Shown: piece after piece, positions 1 through 6,656 of the stretch | How positions within the stretch are numbered: position 1 is the first letter of the stretch | How the letters are laid out: each line of letters opens with the position of its first letter | Source: an uncultured Fretibacterium sp. | Lineage (GTDB): Bacteria > Synergistota > Synergistia > Synergistales > Aminobacteriaceae | DNA length: 11,142 bases | Reading direction: 5' to 3' | NCBI GenBank assembly: GCA_937915755.1 | Contig: CALGGR010000179.1 | Coordinates: 1 to 11,142 of the forward strand | The notes under the pieces: model-generated | What the model saw: only the letters and a program-made list of their open reading frames with translations | Database searches by the model: none | What the model was told of the DNA's origin: nothing | Translations under genes and position numbers: made by a program

Positions 1-1245
1 ATTGCCGCCGAGGTCAAGGAGTTTAACCCTGAAGACTACGGCATAAAGCTCACAGTGGGAGATCAGGGTAGCTATGGGACATGCTGGAGCTTTGCTTCTC
101 TCGGAGCATTAGAGGCAAGCTATATAGCTCAGGGATATGCCAGCACTGCGCCGGATCTCTCAGAACTTCATCAGGCATGGTACGCATTCAGAGATCCCAG
201 GCCCGGCTATTCTCTGCCGCTTCACCGCAACAACAGACGTATACTCGATCAAGGCGGAAATACTGATGATTCGCTATATTTCCTGTCAAGAATGGGAACT
301 GCACTGAATACAGAGATGCCATACAGCATGGCCGGAAGTCTGGAGTCAAATCCCCCCACGAAATATCCGGATACATACAGCAACCCCCTCAGACTTAAGG
401 CGGTCTACCAGATCGGAGCCATCACAAAAGACAAAATAGAACGCGTAAAGCATCTCATAATGAACTATGGTGCTGTGCACATAGGATACAGGCACTTGGA
501 CGAATATGAAGGCTTGGGCAGCAGCTACTATATGCCCAACGTTTACAGCATACCACGGGACAGAGGCGGCTGGCACGCTGTAATCATAGTTGGCTGGGAT
601 GATAATTACTCCAGTGAAAATTTCGGGACTAAACCAGACTCAAATGGGGCATGGCTTGCCAAAAACTCGTGGGGAACTGGGTTCGGTGAAGGCGGATATT
701 TCTGGATCTCATATGAGCAAGAAACATCTGACTGCGCAGTGTTCGTGGCTGATGACAGCATATCGGATAATACCACGGCGGCAATAGAAAGTTTTCCTGA
801 CAATTGGTCAGCAAACATATTCGTGGCTGAAAAAATTGAGTCAGAAGACGCAGAGTCATTGAACGCAGTATCATTCCACACAAGGAGAATCAATGTGCAG
901 TATGAAGTCTATGTGAACAGGTTCGGGAAAACTAAGCCTGAGAACGGTCCGGGAGTTCCGCAGGGCAACCCCGTCGCTTCCGGAACTCTGCCCTACGAGG
1001 GATACCATACTGTGGAACTGGACGAGCCAATAGAGATTGAACCCGGTGAATATTTCGCGGTCATGGTCAAACTTTCATCACCAGATGCTGTTTTGAGGAA
1101 TAAGTACCTCACAGTAGCGGCAAAGAATAATTCGTCCATAGTCAGTTCGGCGGAATATACAGCGGGGAACAGCTGGTTTGCTGAATCTGATTCCTTGCCG
1201 GAGTCTTCTGACTGGAAAGACGGGGGGAAGGCTCAGCTCCTCTAG
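1..1245 (+). CDS. Secreted C1 (papain-like) cysteine peptidase with lectin-like domain, 5'-partial and frameshifted at 3' end
   Basis: The reading frame is open from base 1, so the N-terminus, including any signal peptide, lies outside the window. The GTG at 55 is internal and not a start. The papain-family catalytic set is complete: the oxyanion Gln (codon 64-66) and Cys (82-84) in GDQGSYGTCWSF, His (574-576) in GGWHAVIIVGW, and Asn (664-666) in AKNSWG. After the peptidase domain, from roughly base 770 onward, the sequence matches the lectin-like domain that often follows bacterial C1 peptidases (GYHTVELDEPIEIEPGEYF, later SDWKDGG). The domain's usual ending, a NxCIKxF motif, is found in the next frame (NACIKVF, about 1259-1279). 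The TAG at 1243-1245 therefore truncates the protein through a frame change at the G run 1222-1227. The product would act at the cell surface or outside the cell. Peptidase identity is firm; the substrate is unknown. Confidence 0.88.
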   Translation: MAAEVKEFNPEDYGIKLTVGDQGSYGTCWSFASLGALEASYIAQGYASTAPDLSELHQAWYAFRDPRPGYSLPLHRNNRRILDQGGNTDDSLYFLSRMGTALNTEMPYSMAGSLESNPPTKYPDTYSNPLRLKAVYQIGAITKDKIERVKHLIMNYGAVHIGYRHLDEYEGLGSSYYMPNVYSIPRDRGGWHAVIIVGWDDNYSSENFGTKPDSNGAWLAKNSWGTGFGEGGYFWISYEQETSDCAVFVADDSISDNTTAAIESFPDNWSANIFVAEKIESEDAESLNAVSFHTRRINVQYEVYVNRFGKTKPENGPGVPQGNPVASGTLPYEGYHTVELDEPIEIEPGEYFAVMVKLSSPDAVLRNKYLTVAAKNNSSIVSSAEYTAGNSWFAESDSLPESSDWKDGGKAQLL

Positions 1246-1657
1246 GTTCAGCTCCTCATACAATGCCTGCATAAAGGTCTTCTCGGTCAAGAATGGTCCT
1301 GCAAGCATCTCAATATCGGAGCTACCATCCGGCAATGCAGGGCAACCTTACTTCTGTCATCTCACAGCATCGGGCGCAAGGCCTCTGCAATGGACAGTAA
1401 CGGGACTTCCTGGCGGTCTAATCTGCAATGGTGGCAAAATCACCGGCACTCCTTCTTCTGCCGGGACTTACAACATAGACATATTAGCCTCAAACAGCTT
1501 GGGAGACTCACCTAAAACGCTTGCTCTCGTGATAAATGGCAGCATAACACATAACGAGGGAGGCGGAGGCGGCGGAGGAGGCTGTAGCTCCGGGTTGCTT
1601 TCGGCTGTGATTGCATTCATGGCCTTCATGGTAAGTGGAAGACAGCGCAAACGTTAG
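1178..1657 (+). CDS. Out-of-frame 3' part of the C1 peptidase gene: end of lectin-like domain, Ig-like domain and Synerg-CTERM
   Basis: This is frame 2, nominally open from a TTG at 1178. The meaningful sequence starts near 1228, directly after the peptidase frame is lost, so it is not an independent gene. It supplies the missing end of the lectin-like domain (SSYNACIKVFS), then an Ig-like repeat of the He_PIG type (LPSGNAGQPY, LTASGARPLQW, LPGGLICNGGKITGTPSSAG), then a Gly-rich linker and sorting signal. No RBS precedes the TTG. Removing one G from the six-G run joins the two frames as DWKDGGRLSSSRFSSSYNAC, a natural continuation. The 143 or so codons past the shift are clean and still show conserved domains. 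The break is therefore recent, a sequencing or assembly error, or a slippage site. If real, the truncated enzyme would lose its surface-sorting tail. Confidence 0.75.
   Translation: MLNLIPCRSLLTGKTGGRLSSSRFSSSYNACIKVFSVKNGPASISISELPSGNAGQPYFCHLTASGARPLQWTVTGLPGGLICNGGKITGTPSSAGTYNIDILASNSLGDSPKTLALVINGSITHNEGGGGGGGGCSSGLLSAVIAFMAFMVSGRQRKR
1222..1227 (+). other. Six-G homopolymer at the frame break of the C1 peptidase gene
   Basis: The upstream frame reads GAC GGG GGG AAG and meets TAG at 1243. With five Gs it would read GAC GGG GGA AGG and continue through the lectin-like, Ig-like and sorting domains. This places the likely one-base insertion here. Confidence 0.7.
1229..1258 (+). repeat. 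Imperfect 15-bp tandem duplication
   Basis: AGGCTCAGCTCCTCT (1229-1243) is followed directly by AGGTTCAGCTCCTCA (1244-1258), with 13 of 15 positions the same. In the downstream frame it encodes RLSSS-RFSSS, so it keeps frame and does not itself cause the frameshift. It lies within two bases of the six-G run. Confidence 0.7.
1559..1654 (+). other. Synerg-CTERM sorting signal of the C1 peptidase
   Basis: Eight Gly codons (1559-1582) are followed by Cys (1583-1585), a hydrophobic segment (GLLSAVIAFMAFMV) and the basic tail SGRQRKR just before the stop. This is the tripartite Synerg-CTERM plan known from exported proteins of Synergistota. By analogy with other CTERM systems, the Cys region is expected to be the processing or anchoring point. 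The processing enzyme is not in this window. Confidence 0.8.
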
Positions 1658-1658
1658 C

Positions 1659-1694
1659 AAAAATATGCCCCCTGCCATTCACGACAAGGGGCAT
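1659..1694 (-). terminator. Intrinsic terminator of the mgl operon
   Basis: On the - strand, ATGCCCC (1694-1688) pairs with GGGGCAT (1671-1665) and is followed by a run of Ts (1663-1659). Some inner pairs extend the stem past a mismatch. It lies 14 nt after the mglC stop. On the + strand the same stem follows the peptidase stop but lacks a good T run, so it mainly serves the - strand. Confidence 0.75.
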
Positions 1695-1707
1695 TCTCCT
1701 TACACTA

Positions 1708-2931
1708 TTACTTCCTGCGATACTTCGTGAGGTCAATCGCAACCGCAACCGCAATGATTACACCCTTAATGACCTGCTGCCACATCGGCGAGACGTTGAT
1801 GAACTGCAAGCCGTACTGAATGACCGTGAAGATCAGAACGCCCATCACGATTCCGCCGACTTTTCCGATACCACCGCTCATTGAGACACCGCCGACAACA
1901 CACGCCGCAATCGCGTCTGTCTCGTAGCCGTTGCCGTAGTTGTTCGTTGCTCCTGCTGTACGAGCTGCCTCAAGAACTCCAGCGATGCCGTAAAGGAACG
2001 AGGCAAGAATGAAGATGAACATGATGTTACGGAAGACGTTGATTCCCGCGACAACTGCCGCTTCTCTGTTTCCGCCGATTGCGTAGACGTTCTTTCCGAA
2101 GACTGTCTTGTTCAGGATAAACCAGATAGCTATGCAGATTACGATTGAGATGAGGATCAAGATGCTTATTCCGGGAAAGCCTTTCCAGAGTCCGTTGAAT
2201 AGCCTAAGCTGTCCAATCTGCGCGAAGTCCGGCCTTATTCCTCCGATGGGCTGTGAATTGTTGGGAGGCATGTCGAAGTAAAGCGAGCAGGCTCCGTAAA
2301 TCATGACCTGTGTCGCAAGCGTCGCAATGAATGGGTGCATCTCGTATTTCGCCACAAGGAAGCCGTTCAGCGCACCGCAGACCATGCAGGCAAGTACCGC
2401 CGCAACGATGGGAATCCACACTGCAACCTGCGGAAGATCAGGGAAGAATCTGTTGGCATACGTCGCAGTCTGCATCATCGAGGCCGATATTACCGCCGCA
2501 AGTCCAACCATTCGTCCGGCTGAAAGGTCAGTACCGGCAATTAGAAGCGCAAAGCATATTCCCAGAGCCATAATCAGCTTTGTTGACGACTGAGTGAGAA
2601 TGTCAAGCGCAACTCGTATCTGCATGAATCTCGGCTGAAGTATGCAGATCACAACGACAAGCACAAGCATTGCGATGAGGATCGCGTTGTTCGTGAGAAA
2701 TTCCGTGAAGGTCTTTCCGGCAAGCGCGGCCTCTTCTTCGGTCTTGTCCTTTGCCATGAAGCCCTTTATTGCGGCGCAGATCCCTATGATGATGAGGAAC
2801 ACGGGAAGGTCATAGATTTTACGGTTGAGACCCATAGGCTCTTTCACGAAGTAGAGTATTATCCCGAGAACGAGGAATATTATTCCCACTGTTGTTATCA
2901 GACGCTTTGAGCGTGATTTTGTTTCCGCCAT
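1708..2931 (-). CDS. mglC: Galactose/methyl-galactoside ABC transporter permease MglC
   Basis: Membrane-spanning subunit of the sugar importer, expected to dimerise and couple to the MglA ATPase at the inner membrane. The 407-residue sequence is strongly hydrophobic and carries stretches typical of MglC: TDLSAGRMVGLAAVISASM, EAARTAGATNN, AIAACVVGGVSMSGGIGKV and a C-terminal IKGVIIAVAVAIDLTKY. E. coli MglC has about 336 residues. The extra length here is an N-terminal extension of some 70 residues with two predicted helices (about 11-28 and 43-61) and a charged linker (KDKTEEEAA). The ATG at 2931 is supported by GGGAGGAG (2950-2943) at suitable spacing. It is the last gene of the operon, 21 nt after mglA, and is followed by a terminator. 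It belongs to the BPD_transp_2 (ribose/galactose permease) family; sugar choice is inferred from the binding proteins. Confidence 0.93.
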   Translation of the reverse strand: MAETKSRSKRLITTVGIIFLVLGIILYFVKEPMGLNRKIYDLPVFLIIIGICAAIKGFMAKDKTEEEAALAGKTFTEFLTNNAILIAMLVLVVVICILQPRFMQIRVALDILTQSSTKLIMALGICFALLIAGTDLSAGRMVGLAAVISASMMQTATYANRFFPDLPQVAVWIPIVAAVLACMVCGALNGFLVAKYEMHPFIATLATQVMIYGACSLYFDMPPNNSQPIGGIRPDFAQIGQLRLFNGLWKGFPGISILILISIVICIAIWFILNKTVFGKNVYAIGGNREAAVVAGINVFRNIMFIFILASFLYGIAGVLEAARTAGATNNYGNGYETDAIAACVVGGVSMSGGIGKVGGIVMGVLIFTVIQYGLQFINVSPMWQQVIKGVIIAVAVAIDLTKYRRK

Positions 2932-2952
2932 GATTGATTTTTCTCCTCCCTG

Positions 2953-4488
2953 CTATGCTGCTGTGCTGTCATTGCGCCCCGCAAACTGTGTAGCGAACGC
3001 CATGATTTTTTCCTGCGAGTATTCTCCCTTGTTGAGGAATCCCGTTACTCTTCCTTCGCACATTACCATGATTCTGTCCGACATTCCCATTAACTCCGGC
3101 ATTTCCGACGAAATCATAATGATGCTCTTTCCCTGTGCGATTTGCTCAAGCATTATGTTGTAGATTTCGTACTTTGCTCCGACGTCGATTCCCCTTGTAG
3201 GCTCATCAAGAATCAGAATGTCCGAGTTCGTAAGAAGCCATCGCGCAATCAGAACCTTCTGCTGGTTTCCGCCCGAAAGATTCTGTATCAGCGTGTTCAG
3301 TGACGGGGTCTTTACGTTGAGCTTCTTGCACTCAGTGTCAGCGTCTGACTTTCTTCTGCCGTCGTTGAGGACACCGAAGTGCGCGTAATTCCTCTGGTTT
3401 GCGATGACGGTGTTCTCAAGAATCGGAAGGATACCGAAGATTCCCGTTGCCCTTCGTTCTTCAGTGAGAAGCGCAAGACCGCGTGATTTTGCGAAGCCCG
3501 GCGATTTGTTGGTGTACCTTGCGCCGTTGAGGAGGATTTCGCCCGAAGCTATGCCCCTCAATCCGAAGAGTGCCTCGACAAATTCCGTCCTCTGTGCGCC
3601 GACGAGTCCGCCGATCCCGAGAATCTCCTGCTTGTGAAGCTCAAAGCTGACGTTCTGGAATGACTTGCGGAGCGGGGAGCAGACATTCTCGACCTTCAGG
3701 ACTACTTCGTCTGACGGTTTGCCTTCTCTCGGCGGGAACTGGGTTGTCATCTCGCGGCCGACCATCTGCTTTATGATGAAGTCGATCGTAAGTTTCTCGC
3801 CCTTCTCGTCTGTTACCGGCCATGTTCCTACATATGTACCATCACGCATGACAGTGATCTCGTCGGAAATTTCAAGGATTTCCTTCATCTTGTGCGAAAT
3901 GTAGACGAACGCGACACCCTGCGCCCTGAGACGGTTGATTATCTTGAAGAGATGATCGACTTCGCGGTCAGAGAGCGAACTTGTAGGCTCGTCGAGTATT
4001 ATGATTTTCGCCTTCATGTCAACAGCCCTTGCAATCTCCATCATTTGCAAAATTGCCGCAGACTGTTCCCCAGCCAATGCCAACGGGTCAACATCAAGCT
4101 CCAAGTCGTCAAAGAGTGCCTTAGTCTTCTCGTACATTACTTTGTGGTCAACGACTCCCATGTGTCCCGGAAATCTCCCCAAGTAGACATTCTCCATTAC
4201 CGAGCGGAATCTTATTGGGTGCAATTCCTGATGTACCATTGCGATTCCCTGATCCATTGCCTGACGCGCTGAATGTATTGATGCCTTCTTGCCCTCAAGG
4301 AAAATTTCTCCACCGTCAGGCTCGTATATCCCAAAGAGGCATTTCATGAGGGTAGACTTTCCCGCGCCGTTCTCGCCCATTAGAGCGTGAACTGTGCCTT
4401 TTCGGACGTTGAGGTTTACGTTGTCGAGAGCCTTAACGCCGGGGAATGTCTTGGTGATGTTCTTCATCTCAAGCAAATATTCACTCAC
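2953..4488 (-). CDS. mglA: Galactose/methyl-galactoside ABC transporter ATP-binding protein MglA
   Basis: Duplicated ABC ATPase of 511 residues (E. coli MglA about 506) that powers sugar import. The first domain has Walker A GENGAGKST (38-46), Walker B with DEPTSSLS (about 161-173) and switch His199 (YISHK). Its signature position reads EQSAAILQM (141-149) instead of the LSVSQ or LSGGQ type. The second domain has a degenerate Walker A (GLVGAQRTE, 294-302), a canonical signature LSGGNQQK (404-411) and Walker B LILDEPTRGID (425-435). Domain asymmetry is normal in this family, but here the first signature is also weak. Translation starts at GTG 4488, sharing one base with the stop of the preceding gene (TAGTG). 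AGAGGTGAG lies just upstream, so the two are probably translationally coupled. The N-terminal EYLLEM-ITK-FPGVKALDNVNL and the HSA and HQEL motifs match MglA closely. Confidence 0.95.
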   Translation of the reverse strand: MSEYLLEMKNITKTFPGVKALDNVNLNVRKGTVHALMGENGAGKSTLMKCLFGIYEPDGGEIFLEGKKASIHSARQAMDQGIAMVHQELHPIRFRSVMENVYLGRFPGHMGVVDHKVMYEKTKALFDDLELDVDPLALAGEQSAAILQMMEIARAVDMKAKIIILDEPTSSLSDREVDHLFKIINRLRAQGVAFVYISHKMKEILEISDEITVMRDGTYVGTWPVTDEKGEKLTIDFIIKQMVGREMTTQFPPREGKPSDEVVLKVENVCSPLRKSFQNVSFELHKQEILGIGGLVGAQRTEFVEALFGLRGIASGEILLNGARYTNKSPGFAKSRGLALLTEERRATGIFGILPILENTVIANQRNYAHFGVLNDGRRKSDADTECKKLNVKTPSLNTLIQNLSGGNQQKVLIARWLLTNSDILILDEPTRGIDVGAKYEIYNIMLEQIAQGKSIIMISSEMPELMGMSDRIMVMCEGRVTGFLNKGEYSQEKIMAFATQFAGRNDSTAA

Positions 4489-5468
4489 TATTTCTCACCT
4501 CTCGTAACTTTCTGGTAAGGCACCCAGATATATTTTCCGTCTGTAACCTCACCGCTAACATCTTTGCCCTGTGCAAGCGAAACCGCAAGTTTCACAGCCG
4601 CGCTTCCCTGACCGTCAGCATCATTGAGGACTGTGCCGAGCATTTCTCCCCTGTCCATCGCCTCAAGTGCCGAAGCGTTCGCGTCAACGCCAACGACAGG
4701 AATGTACATTGATGGATCGCCCTTGTTGTAGTCCTGAGCCTTCAGTGCCTCGACAGCACCCAGAGCCATCTCGTCATTGTTAGCGATCACTGCCTCAATG
4801 TTCTCAGGGCCTATCGACATGATAAACGCGTTCATTATCTTCATGGCTTCGAGCTTGTCCCAGTTTGCGATCGCGCTAGCAAGTTCAACAGGCTCAATCT
4901 CCGCGTCCCTGATAGTCTCAACAGAATATTTTGAGCGCAGGATCATATCCTGATGACCGTTCTGACCCTTGAGAAGTACGAACTGGAGCTTGCCGTCATG
5001 ATTCTTGTCAGCTTCCGGGTGGGACTTGAAGTAATCGACTATGAGCTGGCCTGAGAATATTCCGGACTCCTCAGCTTTTGCCCCGACATAATAGGCTTTG
5101 CCGTAAGTGTTGAGGACTTCAAGCGGGGGTTCACGGTTAATGAAAACAACGGGAATGTCGGCAGATTTTGCCTTGTCGATCGTTTCCTGAGCGGCCATGC
5201 GGTCAACAAGATTCACGATGAGGACGTTAACGCCGCCAGCTATGAACTCGTCAATCTGAGCGTCCTGAGTTGGCTGGTCATCTCTTCCGTCAGCAATGTC
5301 AATCTTTGCTCCGGCCTTCTCACTTTCCGCGCTCATTGCGTTTCTGAACCTCAGCATGAAAGCATCGTTGAACCTGTAAATGCCCGCGCCTATCTTCACT
5401 CCGTCAGCAAACGAACACGAAGCGGCTGCAAGCACGAGCACCAATGCTGTAACAAAAACTTTACGCAA
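4488..5468 (-). CDS. mglB: Galactose/glucose-binding periplasmic protein MglB, second copy (mglB2)
   Basis: Periplasmic substrate-binding protein of 326 residues with a signal peptide (basic MRK, hydrophobic core, likely cleavage SFA|DG near residue 21). A Cys at 18 gives only a poor lipobox. Every E. coli MglB sugar contact has a counterpart: D35 and F37 (FNDAF), N111 (INREP), H172, D174 and R178 (GHQDMILR), W203, N231, D262 and N282. The calcium loop is kept as D154, N156, D158 and Q162 (DKNHDGKLQ), with E225. Glucose or galactose is therefore the expected ligand. The start is TTG at 5468, chosen because GGAGGTG (5482-5476) sits at ideal spacing and the signal peptide begins there. It is paralogous to the upstream gene but shorter at the C-terminus (ends VTRGEK). 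A hairpin separates the two; the stop overlaps mglA by one base. Confidence 0.92.
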   Translation of the reverse strand: MRKVFVTALVLVLAAASCSFADGVKIGAGIYRFNDAFMLRFRNAMSAESEKAGAKIDIADGRDDQPTQDAQIDEFIAGGVNVLIVNLVDRMAAQETIDKAKSADIPVVFINREPPLEVLNTYGKAYYVGAKAEESGIFSGQLIVDYFKSHPEADKNHDGKLQFVLLKGQNGHQDMILRSKYSVETIRDAEIEPVELASAIANWDKLEAMKIMNAFIMSIGPENIEAVIANNDEMALGAVEALKAQDYNKGDPSMYIPVVGVDANASALEAMDRGEMLGTVLNDADGQGSAAVKLAVSLAQGKDVSGEVTDGKYIWVPYQKVTRGEK

Positions 5469-5475
5469 GAAAATT

Positions 5476-5482
5476 CACCTCC
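5476..5482 (-). promoter_or_regulatory. Strong RBS deciding the TTG start of mglB2
   Basis: GGAGGTG on the - strand lies 7 nt before the TTG at 5468. It supports a rare TTG start directly ahead of a good signal peptide. Confidence 0.7.
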
Positions 5483-5495
5483 ATAACAATAAGGG

Positions 5496-5523
5496 AAAAC
5501 CCCCGCCGCAAATTCAACGGGGG
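5496..5523 (-). terminator. Intercistronic hairpin between mglB1 and mglB2 (attenuator or mRNA stabiliser)
   Basis: On the - strand CCCCCG (5523-5518) pairs perfectly with CGGGGG (5505-5500), with a 12-nt loop and then TTTT (5499-5496). The T run is short and followed by CCC, so partial termination is more likely than complete. Such a hairpin after the first binding-protein gene would give more mglB1 mRNA than downstream mRNA, or protect its 3' end. The loop sequence recurs in the terminator at 10043-10076. Confidence 0.65.
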
Positions 5524-5542
5524 CATGAGTGGATCAGTTCTG

Positions 5543-6559
5543 CTATTTCATGAACTCTTTGTAGTTCTCGACGGTAACGGGTCTGTAGGGTATCCAGACG
5601 TATTTGCCGTCAGTGATCTTGTAGCCGATCGCTTCATCAGTTACGGGCTTGTCATCGGCTGCGACGACTGCGACTCTTACTGCCGCGAAGCCCTGGTTGT
5701 CAGCGTCATTGAGGACTGTTCCAAGCATCTCACCCTTGCTCATTGCTTCGAGTGCCGGTGCTGTTGCGTCAACGCCTACGACGGGGATGTACTTCGCGGG
5801 GTCGCCCATGTTGTAGCCTTCAGCTTTGAGAGCCTCGATGGCGCCGAGTGCCATGTCGTCATTGTTGGCGAGGACTGCCTCGATGTTGTCGATTCCGACC
5901 GCTGAGATAAAGCCCTTCATCTTGTCGGTTGCCTGAACCTTGTCCCAGTTCGCCGTGTCGTTGCCGAGTTCGACGATCTCGAATCCTGCGTCCTTCATGG
6001 CCTTTGTCGAGTACTCAGTGCGGAGTGTTGCGTCCTGATGTCCCTGCTCGCCGCGGATCATGATGTACTGGATCTTTCCGTCGCCGTTGCGGTCAGCTTT
6101 GGGGTTTGCCTTGAAGTAGTCAGCGATGATCTGGCCTGACTGTGTGCCGGACTCCTCTGCCTTTGCGCCGACGTACCAGATCTTGTCGTAGGCGTTCATG
6201 ACTTCGGCGTAAGGCTCACGGTTCACGAAGACGATGGGGAGACCTTCAGCCTTTGCCTTCTGCATGAGGGGCTCTGCTGCTGTGCGGTCAACGGGGTTGA
6301 CGATGAGGGCATTCGCGCCTTTGGAGATGTAGGCATCAACCTGATCGTTCTGGGTTGGCTGACGGTTCTGGCTGTCGACGATCTCAAGCTCTCCGCCCTG
6401 CTTGTCCATCTCTGCGCGCATTGCGTTGCGGACACCGGTCATGAACGTGTCATCGAACTTGTAGATGCAAGCTCCGACGAGTGCGTCCGTTGCGGCAAAT
6501 GCTGCGACTGCCGATACTGCGAGAATAGCTGCTGCGAAAATTACAACATGCTTCTTCAT
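5543..6559 (-). CDS. mglB: Galactose/glucose-binding periplasmic protein MglB, first copy (mglB1)
   Basis: Periplasmic binding protein of 338 residues with a clear signal peptide (MKKH, hydrophobic core, cleavage AFA|AT near residue 22). The sugar-contact set of E. coli MglB is complete: D37 and F39 (FDDTF), N113 (VNREP), H174, D176 and R180 (GHQDATLR), W205, N233, D264 and N284. The EF-hand-like calcium loop is D156, N158, D160 and Q164 (DRNGDGKIQ), with E227. The frame is open further upstream to a TTG at 6595. ATG 6559 was chosen because the signal peptide starts there and AGGAGG (6576-6571) lies 11 nt upstream. It is the first gene of the mgl operon, 67 nt after the CAP gene. It delivers sugar to MglA/MglC; a chemotaxis role, as for E. 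coli MglB, is possible but unsupported here. Confidence 0.93.
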   Translation of the reverse strand: MKKHVVIFAAAILAVSAVAAFAATDALVGACIYKFDDTFMTGVRNAMRAEMDKQGGELEIVDSQNRQPTQNDQVDAYISKGANALIVNPVDRTAAEPLMQKAKAEGLPIVFVNREPYAEVMNAYDKIWYVGAKAEESGTQSGQIIADYFKANPKADRNGDGKIQYIMIRGEQGHQDATLRTEYSTKAMKDAGFEIVELGNDTANWDKVQATDKMKGFISAVGIDNIEAVLANNDDMALGAIEALKAEGYNMGDPAKYIPVVGVDATAPALEAMSKGEMLGTVLNDADNQGFAAVRVAVVAADDKPVTDEAIGYKITDGKYVWIPYRPVTVENYKEFMK

Positions 6560-6625
6560 GGGAAAAATAACCTCCTGAAAAATATATTTCTCCAATGCCT
6601 GAGAATTTAAGCATGGGATTCCTAA

Positions 6626-6656
6626 ATTATAGCGTAAAAATCACATTATATGTAAA
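6626..6656 (-). promoter_or_regulatory. Candidate promoter for the mgl operon
   Basis: On the - strand TATAAT (6631-6626) has TTTACA (6656-6651) upstream with a 19-nt spacer, longer than the preferred 17. It overlaps the last codons of the CAP gene. The perfect -10 and the lack of a terminator after the CAP gene leave both independent and read-through transcription possible. Confidence 0.4.

Noticed and set aside
1222..1245. Programmed +1 frameshift in the peptidase gene
   Set aside because: No known stimulatory element or rare-codon pause was seen. A plain G indel explains the data more simply, and the idea is kept only as a test under the findings.
1558..1585. Gly-codon run as a possible phase-variable repeat
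   Set aside because: GGA and GGC codons are mixed without a regular long unit. The run is explained by the Gly-rich linker of the sorting signal.
3892..4272. 126-residue + strand frame opposite mglA
   Set aside because: Antisense shadow of the conserved ATPase, with no RBS or recognisable domain.
5525..5905. 126-residue + strand frame opposite mglB1
   Set aside because: Antisense shadow of a well supported gene, with no RBS and a Val/Asp/Cys-rich product typical of reversed codons.
6560..6595. N-terminal extension of mglB1 to a TTG at 6595
   Set aside because: The added 12 residues would precede a normal signal peptide, and the strong AGGAGG (6571-6576) lies inside the extension and serves ATG 6559.
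6575..6620. Weak hairpin CCCATGC / GCATTGG in the mglB1 leader
   Set aside because: Short stem with a mismatch and a 12-nt loop, no T run and no sign of a riboswitch-like fold.
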